Part shown: positions 45,631 through 54,309 of the stretch, piece by piece
Layout: every line of letters starts with the position of its first letter
Numbering within the stretch: the first letter of the stretch is position 1
Assembly: GCF_031312535.1 (NCBI RefSeq)
Contig: NZ_CP133594.1
Span: 620,001-684,000, forward strand
Source: Methanolobus mangrovi
Lineage (GTDB): Archaea > Halobacteriota > Methanosarcinia > Methanosarcinales > Methanosarcinaceae
Direction of reading: 5' to 3'
DNA: 64,000 nucleotides
Program-made: the position numbers and the translations under genes
The notes under the pieces: generated by a model
Database searches by the model: none
Told to the model about the DNA's origin: nothing
What the model saw: the letters and a program-made list of their open reading frames with translations, nothing else

Positions 45631-47565
45631 CTACTCACGTTTCCTTAACACCAACATCACCCCAATAATTCCCACAGCAGCATACAAAGCCTCAAACCCG
45701 GGTGATTCTTCTTCTGCGGTTTCTTCAACGGGAATTTCCTCCATAACCATCTCTTCTTCAGCAGGCATTTCTTCTATCGCTTCTTCCGCAACCTCGGAAT
45801 CATCCACAACTACACTCTCGTCCATTCCCATTTCTCCAGGAGGCATACTGTCGGTTACATCTTGCTTCTCGGTTTCAGGTATTTCCACAAAGAGCGAGGT
45901 GTATGGGGTCACAAACTCGAATTCAAGTGAGAGGTCGGTAACTGCAGTAACAAGGTCGTCAGTTTCGCCTTCCACCTCGATCCTGTCAAGCAGGTCGTTG
46001 ATAGTTTCGTAAGCCCATAATCTTGGGATGAAGGAATTTTCTGCTTTTGGCAGAATTGTGAACTGGTTGTTGAATTCCTGGGTTCCTGAGCGGCTGGTAG
46101 CTTTGATCTCAGAGCTTATGGTGCTGGTTCCGGTGTTGTATTTTCCGAGTACAATAGCGTCAGAGCCTGCAAACAGGCTGCTTTCTACAGTGTTCACAAT
46201 ATCCGATACCTTTCCGTTGTAACTGAATTCTATATCCGTTATCAATGGTGTGGATATGGTTGCATAGAAATCGCTGATACCTTCTTCTGCACCAGTGGTG
46301 GAGGTGAAACGCTCGGCTTTACCGTTATTCTCCAGACTAAGCGCCCTCAGCGACTCATAATATTCCTCATGCTCAATTCCAAAAGCGATGCTGAATATGG
46401 AAACATCCACCTTGTTAGCTTCCATGACATTCTCACGGATCACATACCTGGAAGTAACGCCGGAGGTTGGTTCACCATCAGTGAGGAATACTATTATCGG
46501 GACATTCTCGGTTTCATCGTTGAACATTCCAAGTGCATTCAACAGAGCGTCATTGATATTTGTGCCACCGTCGGCGTTCAGATTGTCCACAAATTCTATG
46601 GAATCCTTTTTGGAGCTTGCATTTGCTTCCATCAGTTGTTCTGAATAAGTATGCACTTCTCCGTCAAAGAATATCACATTGAAACGGTCGTTGGCCGGCA
46701 GACCATAGATGATATCAGAGAACACACTCTTGACCTGATACATCTTTTCCCCACTCATTGAACCGGATTTATCGATAACGAAAATGATGTCCTTGTTGAG
46801 TGCTTTTGTGCCCAGGTCATCCTCTGTGGGTGAGAATATGTGCATCATATACCCCTGACCGCCTGTTTCGTAGAAGAGCATCTCTCCGTTCAGGGCAGGG
46901 TTATTGGTCGTGAAAATAATATTGAGGTCGGAATCAGGAACTGATTGTGAGTTATATGTCACCTGTCCTTTGGTGGATGAAAGATATTCTGTGTTTGCTT
47001 CGGCAAATCCGGGAGTTTCCAGGCTGAGGATCTTGTTCACAGAGCTGATATCCACATTTACGGACAGGTTGTTTATATTGCGATAACTGCGAAGCGGCTG
47101 AGTATATTCATATTCCCCAAGGGTCTTTTTCAATGCCTGTTCATAGGTCAGCCTGACAATGATACTCTGATGAGGTTCAAAGTTCAATGCATAGCTGAAC
47201 CTGTCCTTGCCTGCATCTGTCAACAGTCCTGCTGACCTTCCTTCAGATACGGCTTCCTCAAACTCTTCTTTGGCCTGAGTTTTTGGAAGTACCTCTGAAT
47301 TGTATTCCTCCCCATCGATGATTATGGTAAAATCGGATATGAATGCATCTTCGGATTTGAATATACTAAAATCATCATAGGCAGCTTCATCTTCATTGCT
47401 TGTTATTTTCTGCTCAACGGTGGTAACTGCATATCCGTTGTTGATATCAACATCTATACTCATGTAATCGACCGATGCAGTAGCCATAGCCGGTGAGGCC
47501 GCTAACAATATCGACAGAAGAATGGCTAGTGGAAGATAAATTTGTTTAATTGCTCCTGTTTTCAC
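45631..47565 (-). CDS. VIT/VWA-domain surface protein with PGF-like anchor
   Basis: A 644-residue exported protein resembling inter-alpha-trypsin inhibitor heavy chains. Order: signal peptide (about 1-35, ending PAMATA), VIT domain (about 35-165), VWA domain with intact MIDAS DKSGSMSGEK, a Thr in GGTNINDAL and the Asp in FLTDGEPTSG, then a beta region. A Glu-rich linker (about 575-615) ends in SPGFEALYAAVGIIGVMLVL followed by basic residues, a PGF-CTERM-type sorting signal. GTG 47565 follows AGGGGGA; the frame is open to TTG 47586. Probably an S-layer-associated adhesion protein. Confidence 0.87.
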   Translation of the reverse strand: MKTGAIKQIYLPLAILLSILLAASPAMATASVDYMSIDVDINNGYAVTTVEQKITSNEDEAAYDDFSIFKSEDAFISDFTIIIDGEEYNSEVLPKTQAKEEFEEAVSEGRSAGLLTDAGKDRFSYALNFEPHQSIIVRLTYEQALKKTLGEYEYTQPLRSYRNINNLSVNVDISSVNKILSLETPGFAEANTEYLSSTKGQVTYNSQSVPDSDLNIIFTTNNPALNGEMLFYETGGQGYMMHIFSPTEDDLGTKALNKDIIFVIDKSGSMSGEKMYQVKSVFSDIIYGLPANDRFNVIFFDGEVHTYSEQLMEANASSKKDSIEFVDNLNADGGTNINDALLNALGMFNDETENVPIIVFLTDGEPTSGVTSRYVIRENVMEANKVDVSIFSIAFGIEHEEYYESLRALSLENNGKAERFTSTTGAEEGISDFYATISTPLITDIEFSYNGKVSDIVNTVESSLFAGSDAIVLGKYNTGTSTISSEIKATSRSGTQEFNNQFTILPKAENSFIPRLWAYETINDLLDRIEVEGETDDLVTAVTDLSLEFEFVTPYTSLFVEIPETEKQDVTDSMPPGEMGMDESVVVDDSEVAEEAIEEMPAEEEMVMEEIPVEETAEEESPGFEALYAAVGIIGVMLVLRKRE

Positions 47566-47775
47566 ATATATTCCCCCTGACAACAATTCCAGTAACTTGT
47601 TGAAAAGTCCTGTTTTTGAACTGTTATTCAGTCTGATATGCTTAACAATGTATAATTATTCCTACTTATATCTAGTGAATTTTAACAGTGTGGTGGGTGA
47701 AAAAGTATCGATATGGCATGTCAAACAAAGAATCTAAATAAATTACATCCATATCATTTATGGTGAGGGTTATAG

Positions 47776-48384
47776 TTGAATTTCAGTAGAAAACTGATCA
47801 TAACGGCATCAGCAATCATCCTGCTTCTGCTCTCGTTCGCATTCCTTGACATAGGTGTAAAATCAAGCATCACAAATGCAGAATCTACAACCAGTGCATA
47901 TTCCAGCGGAGAAACTGAAAATCTTCTCTCAATAGATATCATTCTCTATCTCGATCAGGAAAATGGTTTTGACACGATGGTGGAAAAACAGTTGATAACA
48001 ACTTTTGAGGAAACCGGCTATTCAGTGACCCTTACAGATGAAATAAAAGATGATTATAGTTCCCAGTTTGTTTTTGTGAACGTTATTGATATGAATATGT
48101 TCTACACTCCGTTGTACTCAAAATCCTATGTTGATGTCATGTTCGGATTTTCCTCTACAGGTAAGACAAAGTATCTGGATATTGAAGGTTCAGGTGACAG
48201 GAAAGCGGTTGTATTCTCATCAGAAGATGAAGATGATTATCAGTTTCTTGCACAGGGCGATGTCACTTTATATGATGAAACAAAGGGTATTTTCACCTAC
48301 AACTCTTACCAGAATCATATTGCCAGGGAGATTGCCAGATCAGTTGCTTCAGAGTTAGATTCCCAGCTAAAGACCCGCAATTGA
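47776..48384 (+). CDS. Membrane-anchored or secreted hypothetical protein
   Basis: A 202-residue protein with an N-terminal hydrophobic segment (LIITASAIILLLLSFAFL) acting as signal anchor and an extracytoplasmic alpha/beta domain. There is no Cys for lipidation. The start is TTG 47776, placed six bases after GGTGAGGG, a good case for non-ATG initiation. No family recognised. The same frame continues open after the TGA stop at 48382-48384 (see the next entry). Confidence 0.65.
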   Translation: MNFSRKLIITASAIILLLLSFAFLDIGVKSSITNAESTTSAYSSGETENLLSIDIILYLDQENGFDTMVEKQLITTFEETGYSVTLTDEIKDDYSSQFVFVNVIDMNMFYTPLYSKSYVDVMFGFSSTGKTKYLDIEGSGDRKAVVFSSEDEDDYQFLAQGDVTLYDETKGIFTYNSYQNHIAREIARSVASELDSQLKTRN

Positions 48385-48570
48385 ATCCTGCAAAAAAGCT
48401 ATACAGTTTTCGTTTCAGCCGATGAGGTTGCTATAAGAGCAATACTTTCCAGCAATGGCTCTACGGGCCAGCTATCATATTCACTAAATAATGGCGATAT
48501 CGATGTTGATATTGAATGCAAGAGCTTTTTGAAGAAGGCAGCACTTGCAGCTTTGAAAGCGTTTGCGTAG
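48385..48570 (+). pseudogene. Open frame with no start codon, after a TGA
   Basis: Sixty-one sense codons follow the upstream gene's TGA in the same frame and end at TAG 48568-48570. There is no ATG, GTG or TTG in this frame. The peptide reads SYTVFVSADEVAIRAILSSN, and later NNGDIDVDIECKSFLKKAA; the layout of a beta-rich half and a C-terminal helix vaguely recalls Pcc1 subunits of KEOPS. Best seen as a gene remnant or a readthrough extension. Function not assignable. Confidence 0.4.
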
Positions 48571-49021
48571 TGATATTTGTTTTTTGTTTTTGATTTTGGG
48601 AAGGGGGATTCTCAAAAACCTCAAATATTCGTTGATGAAGAATCTATCAAGTAGAATGTGTTGGCTCTGAATCCTGAAAAGACAAGAGAATATGGAATTA
48701 AATATAGGAGACGCTCAAGAGAATGAAGGACAGGATATTGAGTGGTGGGAGTTCAATTTCAGGATAAAAAAAGTGAGGAAATTGATAAGTGGATTTTGAT
48801 TCATGATTAAAACTAGATGTAAGCTAAAAACTTCTGATTAACTATTTCTTAATCCTTTCTACGCTGAAAGAAGAATGCCAGATCAAGTATAGTAGCTATC
48901 GGAACTGTTATCGTGGGAAACTCTAAATTTGGACACCTTTTCATCACTATAAATAAAATTATAGAATCCAAAACTTTGTAATCATTAAAAAAGAAAAGTA
49001 GATTCTTATGTTGAATCTGAA
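48571..49021. other. Intergenic with short decayed frames
   Basis: About 450 bp without a supported gene. A 35-codon frame from ATG 48692 (containing IEWWEFNFRIKKV) and overlapping short frames look like fragments rather than genes. No terminator or RNA gene stands out. Confidence 0.4.
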
Positions 49022-49438
49022 TCAATCTGTAGGAACAATTCTTATTGAATCAGTACCTTCAATGGGTATACCATCATAAGTTTCGCCTGTCAAAGTTGTA
49101 TCAGCCTCTCCCAAAGCTATTCCAGTCTCTTTAACCTTAAATTTAAGCACAAGATCCTGATCCCCGTCCCCATCGACATCTTCAATTGTCCATCTTAGTG
49201 GTGAAGCTGAGGCAAAAATCACAGTAGTGGGGTCTACAGTGGATGCATCAAAGTCATCTGTAGTCAATATTGCAACTGAGATTACACCATTACTTTTCAG
49301 ATTTATGGAATTTGGCTCTGAACCAGGTTTGATGTCAATGTCAATATCTATATCACCACCGTTAGCCAATGCAATGCCTGCAGCCATTGTCATTAGTAAT
49401 AATGCAATGGCGAAAATAATCAACTTGTTTGTTTTCAT
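49022..49438 (-). CDS. Secreted calcium-binding-like repeat protein
   Basis: A 138-residue exported protein. Signal peptide about 1-25 (IIFAIALLLMTMAAGIALA), then DIDIDIDIKPGSEPNSINLK, a motif recurring in surface proteins of Methanosarcina and some bacteria, and VDGDGDQDLVLKF, a calcium-loop-like Asp-rich segment. No sorting signal, so probably released or part of a complex. ATG 49438 is preceded by GGGGGA. Function unknown. Confidence 0.75.
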   Translation of the reverse strand: MKTNKLIIFAIALLLMTMAAGIALANGGDIDIDIDIKPGSEPNSINLKSNGVISVAILTTDDFDASTVDPTTVIFASASPLRWTIEDVDGDGDQDLVLKFKVKETGIALGEADTTLTGETYDGIPIEGTDSIRIVPTD

Positions 49439-49780
49439 TTCTATTTCCCCCATGAATCCAGATATGTTTGGATTTTTAGATATATTACACTAGTTTCTCT
49501 TTAACATTGAGTATAGTCTTTGCGAAACAATGTTCCTTCAAAAGTTAGTAAAGTTATTATGAAAATAGACGCATAATATATCAGATGCTATTTTTTAATA
49601 AATGCAAGCTTATAAAATAACAAGTATTATTCATCAGATTTTTGAAAATAATTTAATTTACATTTAAAAATGAGAATGGTGTTTATTTTATCGGCATCAA
49701 CGTCCATTTTATTTCTTAGTATTTCTAAGGAATAATGTTTCGCATTGTTTTATGTACCATGAGCAAAAGATGATGAAATG
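49439..49780. other. Intergenic
   Basis: AT-rich upstream region of the secreted protein gene; it should hold its minus-strand promoter. No coding frame is supported. The plus-strand small RNA candidate follows. Confidence 0.4.
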
Positions 49781-49876
49781 TATTCTAACTAGCTTAGAAT
49801 ATCGTACCACCTTTCTCAACTAGTTATGAATACTATCGTATCGCCGGACACCGATATAATTATCGGTGTCCTTTTT
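49781..49876 (+). ncRNA. Candidate small RNA with two perfect hairpins
   Basis: TATTCTAA at 49781-49788 pairs with TTAGAATA at 49794-49801 (loop CTAGC). GGACACCGATA at 49846-49856 pairs perfectly with TATCGGTGTCC at 49861-49871 (loop TAAT) and is followed by five Ts. There is no protein gene upstream on the plus strand that this 11-bp terminator-like hairpin could serve, so it may close a small RNA. The 5' end is not defined. It could alternatively be a structure-forming operator or a transcription barrier for sfsA. Confidence 0.4.
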
Positions 49877-50045
49877 GGAAAACATCTGGATTTTTTGATT
49901 TGTTAGGATTGTATCATTGTTTAAAATTACTGTTGCGTTTTTTGGTTATTACTATCACCCCAATTGAATGTTATAGGATTCAGATTTGCCCCCCCTTCTA
50001 TTTACATAACGTCTTTATTGAATCCAAGCACATCAGGAACAAGCT

Positions 50046-50810
50046 ATGAAAACAAAAACTCCGCCATCCTCAATCCCCTCCAAAAAAGTCCTCCAAATCC
50101 CCACCGACACTGAAGGCATTCTCATAGAGCGGCCAAACCGTTTCCTTGCCATCGTTGAGATAGAGGAGAACGGCACTAAAAAGCAGGAAAAAGTCCATGT
50201 GCATGATCCCGGCAGGCTCATTGACGTGTTCTATCCAGGTAACAGGGTGCTTTTGAGGAAGGCCAACAATCCGAAGAGAAAGACAGGATGGGACATGATA
50301 GCGGGGAGGATATCTGATAACTGGATACTCATTAACTCGGCATTTCACAGGCAGATATCCGGCTGGGTTATTGAGAATGGGGTTGTGGATTTTTTCAGTA
50401 ATGCAGACAGTATCCTGCCAGAGCAGAAGTACGGTGACAGCAGGCTTGATTATCTGATCCTGAAAGAGGGTAAGAGTATATGGGTGGAGGTTAAGGGCTG
50501 CACACTGGCAGAAGGTAGGGTTGCTTCGTTTCCTGATGCTCCGACCACGCGCGGAAAGCGCCATCTTGAAGAACTCATCAAGGCAAGGACTGAGGGATAT
50601 GAAGCCGCAGTGCTCATTCTTGTTCTCAGGCCGGAAGCAGAATGCTTCACGGCAAACGGGCTCATCGATCCTGCATTTGCAGAGACTTTTAAGAAGGCTC
50701 TGGAAGCTGGTGTAAAAGTGTTCCCGCTTTTATTCTCATTTGAGGATGGGGTGATATGTTATCACTCCCAGCTTCCTCTTTGCGATAAGGTGCTCTCTGC
50801 GGAAAGCTAA
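50046..50810 (+). CDS. sfsA: SfsA family protein (predicted nuclease/DNA-binding)
   Basis: A 254-residue SfsA homologue. N-terminal OB-like part with RPNRFLAIVEIE and HVHDPGRLIDVFYPG; C-terminal restriction-endonuclease-like part with YGDSRLDYLIL and IWVEVKGCTLAEGRVASFPD, where Asp and the ExK pair form a PD-(D/E)xK site. Bacterial SfsA binds DNA and has nuclease activity reported; its role in archaea is unclear. The N-terminus is about 20 residues longer than usual. AGGAAC precedes ATG 50046. It converges with the radical SAM gene, 14 bp apart. Confidence 0.9.
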   Translation: MKTKTPPSSIPSKKVLQIPTDTEGILIERPNRFLAIVEIEENGTKKQEKVHVHDPGRLIDVFYPGNRVLLRKANNPKRKTGWDMIAGRISDNWILINSAFHRQISGWVIENGVVDFFSNADSILPEQKYGDSRLDYLILKEGKSIWVEVKGCTLAEGRVASFPDAPTTRGKRHLEELIKARTEGYEAAVLILVLRPEAECFTANGLIDPAFAETFKKALEAGVKVFPLLFSFEDGVICYHSQLPLCDKVLSAES

Positions 50811-50824
50811 AAGCAGGATTTCCC

Positions 50825-52177
50825 TTATCGATCCGGTTTCACCAGCCAGCAGTGGCAGTTTGACTGGAAGATATCCCCGTGGGCAAAATTAGCTGCAAGG
50901 CAGCTTCCCCTGCAAACAGGAAGCCAGTCGCATTGCTGACAGCTACCGTTAACATCCGAGGTTTTCAGGCTCCTGAAATAATTGAGGAAACGGGAATTGT
51001 TCCATATCCACTGGAAATCTTTTTCTTTCACATTCTCTGCTTCTGCTCCCGAAAAATAATTACATGGGAGTACCTCTCCGCTGGATGTGACGGTACAGTA
51101 GGAAATTGCACCATCGCAGCCTATTCTCGTATCAGCATCAATCTCCTGTTCAGGAGGCAGGCTGAAAGTGCATTCGAATTCCATTGGAGCTATATTGACA
51201 CCATCCTCCTCTTTCTTAGCATGCAGGAATTCTGTCAGCTCTCTCATTCTGGCAGGAGCCACTTCCAGTTCATCCGCATACTTCCCGCGTCCGAACGGGA
51301 CAAAAGGGAGGATACGGAATGTCTGCACTCCCATCTCATTCGCAAGCTCGTAAAGGCGGTGGATATCATCAATATTCATTGTAGTAACTGTGGCTGCAAG
51401 GGTAACAGGAACACCTGCACGTATCAGAAGCTCTATTCCATCCTTCGTTCTCTGCCACGACCCGGGATGCTGGCGGAATTCATCATGCACAGCAGGTTCC
51501 GGTGAATCAAAACTTACCTGTACACAGGCACCTATACTGGCAAGTCTTTGTGCAGCATTCTCGTCTATCAATGTCCCGTTGGTGGCTACCTGTATCGAGA
51601 TACCTTTTCCTGCTGCATATTCAGCAATGTCGAAAAAGTCCTTTCTTACCATAGGTTCCCCGCCACTCAGTATGAATTGACTGATGCCGAAGCCCGCACA
51701 CTGATCTATAAACTTGCAACACTCGGCAAAGTCCAGCTCCTCTCTGCCCTCCTCTCCTGCGCTTACAACACAGTGCTTACACCTGAGATTACATCTTGAT
51801 GTCAGGTCCCACAGAACAGCTAAAGGCGGTGGCAGTTTCCAGTAATTGAGTCTTCCTCTTCGCCACCATAGCATCCCGTCCCCTGTGAGCTTTTCAAGCA
51901 GACTAGAACTCATATCAACAACAGTATTCCTGTCAGTTCTATAAGCTCCTGAGATTTCCGTGATTATTTCATCAAGGGTCCTGTATCCGTCACAGAGCTT
52001 CAACAGCCAGAAAGCAGGCTCATTCAGCTCATTTTCTACTCCTGTGATGGGGTTTTCTATGACCCATACCTCATCTTCATGTTTTATCCTGAAAGGAAAA
52101 TATGGCACAAGCTCATTTCTATCCAAAATAGAAAAAGGTCCGGGAACAGTTCCCGGTTCGTTTTTCGGCAATATCAC
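50825..52177 (-). CDS. PqqD-radical SAM-SPASM peptide maturase-like protein
   Basis: A 450-residue radical SAM enzyme. Residues about 25-105 resemble PqqD (the RRE that binds precursor peptides), with ENPITGVENELNEPAFWLLK. The radical SAM core begins at SRCNLRCKHC, with Cys129, Cys133 and Cys136 binding the 4Fe-4S cluster, followed by FILSGGEPMVRKD for SAM. The C-terminus (about 330-450) holds a SPASM domain with more than ten cysteines, including SCQQCDWLPVCRGSC. Such enzymes make thioether or C-C crosslinks in peptides. The GTG start shares four bases with the stop of the upstream thermolysin-type gene, which carries eight CPP(A/S)P repeats; these are the obvious substrate (inference). Related enzymes of tetrapyrrole pathways cannot be wholly excluded. 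Confidence 0.88.
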   Translation of the reverse strand: MILPKNEPGTVPGPFSILDRNELVPYFPFRIKHEDEVWVIENPITGVENELNEPAFWLLKLCDGYRTLDEIITEISGAYRTDRNTVVDMSSSLLEKLTGDGMLWWRRGRLNYWKLPPPLAVLWDLTSRCNLRCKHCVVSAGEEGREELDFAECCKFIDQCAGFGISQFILSGGEPMVRKDFFDIAEYAAGKGISIQVATNGTLIDENAAQRLASIGACVQVSFDSPEPAVHDEFRQHPGSWQRTKDGIELLIRAGVPVTLAATVTTMNIDDIHRLYELANEMGVQTFRILPFVPFGRGKYADELEVAPARMRELTEFLHAKKEEDGVNIAPMEFECTFSLPPEQEIDADTRIGCDGAISYCTVTSSGEVLPCNYFSGAEAENVKEKDFQWIWNNSRFLNYFRSLKTSDVNGSCQQCDWLPVCRGSCLAANFAHGDIFQSNCHCWLVKPDR

Positions 52178-54309
52178 TTTAGTTCCCCAAGCATCACAAG
52201 GGTCTTCTTTCTCCAGTCATGCATCTTAGCTTCCGATATTCCAAGAGCCTTCGAAAGTTCAGTGATTTTCTTTTCATTCTCTGTAGCCTTCATGAAATCT
52301 CCCAGTGTCAGGATAGATCTTCCCTTGAAAAGATTTGCAGTTTCAGGACCGATTCCTACAATTTCAATTATATCCGTTTTCAGTGTTATTTCAGGTCTTC
52401 TTACACGGATGTCCGGGATATATGGTGGCAATGGATCAGGTCCAGGCAGACATGAAAGTCCCGGAGACGGTGGGCATGCAATATGCGGTGAAGGAGGACA
52501 CACTACTATTGGAGATGGCGGACATACAATATCCGGTGCAGGTGGGCAGATATATGGTGACGGAGGGCATGCGAAATGCGGTGATGGCGGGCAGATATAT
52601 GGTGACGGTGGACACAGGATGTGTGGTGCAGGTGGACAGATGAACGGAGCTATCCAGCATATCATCGGACATGTGACCGCAGTACCTATGCCAACAGCAG
52701 CGAAAGCGTTTATAATGCTTGCTCTCCAGCGTGAATAATGCGGGTTGGTTGCATAGAGATCGTCAAGCGAATCCAGCACAGCATCCCTCATATCACTGAA
52801 ATCAGAACTTGATACCAGATGGGTTGTAAGCGCCTGATAGTAAATAATACCAAGAACATCACGTCCAAGTCCTTCACATATCCTTATACCACGATGTGTC
52901 CCACCGGTTGCTATCAGGTAAGCTGCTTTGTTCATGATACCGCTGTTTATGTGTACTCCGCCGTAATCCTGGGCTCCGGTGTATTTATCGGTCATATGAT
53001 CTGGCTGATGGCCTGCAAGAACACTGTCTATCGGATTTGCCGGATCATACAGGCCGCCATTGGTAGGGTCTTCCATATTACGTGACCCTGGTGCAGAAGC
53101 CAGCAGCCATGCATCTTCCCCGAAGATCCAGTTACCGGCTATAAGGGCGGCGAAAACATCCGACATGGACTCGTTCAGGGCACCTGATTCCCCGCTGTAA
53201 ACAAGATTTGCAGTGTATTCAGTGACAGCATGTGTCCACTCGTGTGCTATTATGTCCAGTGCGCAAAGAGGATCATATTTTATCCCATCACCGTTACCTA
53301 TCTTGACATAACTTCCATTCCATGATGCATTGTTCCAGTTTGCTCCGCAATTTGCATAAATATGCATGTCAGCGCCGGCATCATCGTAGCTGTCACGTCC
53401 GTGAACGGTAAAGAAGTAGTCATACACCATTCTTGTATAGAGATGACAATCAACGTCAGGTCCCTGAGATGCTGCAGACCAGTTGTTATTATTATCTTCA
53501 GATACAGGAGCAGGAGGATAGCCTCCGTTAGCATCGTGGGTTGTTACCCTTGCAGAACTTGGTAACCACTGGTCGTCAAGCTGATATTGGGCAGAACCGT
53601 GGTCGTGTACAGTATTAATAGTTACAGCACCGGAATATCTTCCGATTCCTGAACCGGTGGTCCGGGTATGCGTCTGTTCATTATTGTATTTCCAGACAAT
53701 TTCTCCGCTTAGTGCATCAACAAAATATTCCCATTTTGCAGGCGTATCGTCCCCTTTAAGGTCCCTGTCCATACCATTGACAGTCACGTGCCACACAAGA
53801 TGGGGTTGTTCCACAAATTGTGTAAGTATCATAAGAGCAGGCTCTGCATGCAGGCGACCCAGGGAATTGTTCCTGTCATCACCAAGTGCTACTTTTAAAG
53901 CCTGTTCATCAGTGATCTTTGGTTTTTCAGGCAGGTCTATTCCGGGTGTAAGTTTCCCAGTTGTTCCTTTTATTTTATTATTTGCGTCAATATGGACTAT
54001 AATTTCACTGCCAAACACGGGCAGTTCTTTGTAAACCTGCTGCATGCGTACATGTCTGGCTCCAAGCCTGTCAGTATCTATTCTTTTTAGCAGCATTTCC
54101 TTTTGTACAGAATCCAGTAAAAAAAGTCCTTTGTTCTGATCAAGGAATTCAATGGCAGCAATACCCGGATCTAAATGCTCTGCCTGTGCAAGTACTCCTT
54201 TTACTCGCAATGGGCTGCCGGTTTGTTCGTCCCACTTTATCTCAATATTTGCATCTATCTTTTTTAGATTCTCTAATACGTCTGTTTGTTTCTTACTCGG
54301 ATTATACAT
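52174..54309 (-). CDS. Thermolysin-type (M4) metallopeptidase with CPP(A/S)P repeat tail
   Basis: A 711-residue protein. Residues about 10-210 are an FTP/PepSY-type propeptide. The M4 catalytic domain (about 215-546) has the zinc site HEWTH at 356-360 with Glu380 in NESMSDVFA, and His453 in GGVHINSG, so it is probably active. Residues 547-624 form a Cys-Pro repeat (see separate entry), and 645-711 a helix-hairpin-helix-like domain with IVGIGPETANLFKG. No signal peptide is visible at the N-terminus (MYNPSKKQTD), unusual for M4 enzymes, so export, if any, is non-classical. It is translationally coupled to the radical SAM gene. ATG 54309 follows GGGGAGACAGGT. Confidence 0.9.
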   Translation of the reverse strand: MYNPSKKQTDVLENLKKIDANIEIKWDEQTGSPLRVKGVLAQAEHLDPGIAAIEFLDQNKGLFLLDSVQKEMLLKRIDTDRLGARHVRMQQVYKELPVFGSEIIVHIDANNKIKGTTGKLTPGIDLPEKPKITDEQALKVALGDDRNNSLGRLHAEPALMILTQFVEQPHLVWHVTVNGMDRDLKGDDTPAKWEYFVDALSGEIVWKYNNEQTHTRTTGSGIGRYSGAVTINTVHDHGSAQYQLDDQWLPSSARVTTHDANGGYPPAPVSEDNNNNWSAASQGPDVDCHLYTRMVYDYFFTVHGRDSYDDAGADMHIYANCGANWNNASWNGSYVKIGNGDGIKYDPLCALDIIAHEWTHAVTEYTANLVYSGESGALNESMSDVFAALIAGNWIFGEDAWLLASAPGSRNMEDPTNGGLYDPANPIDSVLAGHQPDHMTDKYTGAQDYGGVHINSGIMNKAAYLIATGGTHRGIRICEGLGRDVLGIIYYQALTTHLVSSSDFSDMRDAVLDSLDDLYATNPHYSRWRASIINAFAAVGIGTAVTCPMICWIAPFICPPAPHILCPPSPYICPPSPHFACPPSPYICPPAPDIVCPPSPIVVCPPSPHIACPPSPGLSCLPGPDPLPPYIPDIRVRRPEITLKTDIIEIVGIGPETANLFKGRSILTLGDFMKATENEKKITELSKALGISEAKMHDWRKKTLVMLGELK
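52438..52638 (-). repeat. CPP(A/S)P codon repeat within M4 peptidase
   Basis: Eight units of 7 or 8 residues, each beginning CPPSP or CPPAP (residues 558-619), are flanked by degenerate units CWIAP before and CLPGP after; one more Cys occurs at 547. Unit lengths run 8, 7, 8, 7, 8, 8, 8, 8. Each unit ends in two or three mostly hydrophobic residues such as HIL, YI, HFA or IVV. At DNA level the units are similar but not identical, so the array is selected rather than freshly expanded. The Cys spacing matches substrates of radical SAM thioether enzymes in being regular. Confidence 0.92.

Noticed and set aside
48692-48799. 35-codon frame after the fragment at 48385
   Set aside because: Weak start context, no conserved features, and adjacent frames are equally short; treated as non-coding or decayed.
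52174-52738. Long plus-strand frame with Gly-Gly-Asp repeats across the CPP region
   Set aside because: It is the complement of the Cys-Pro repeat; the M4 reading frame has the domain evidence.
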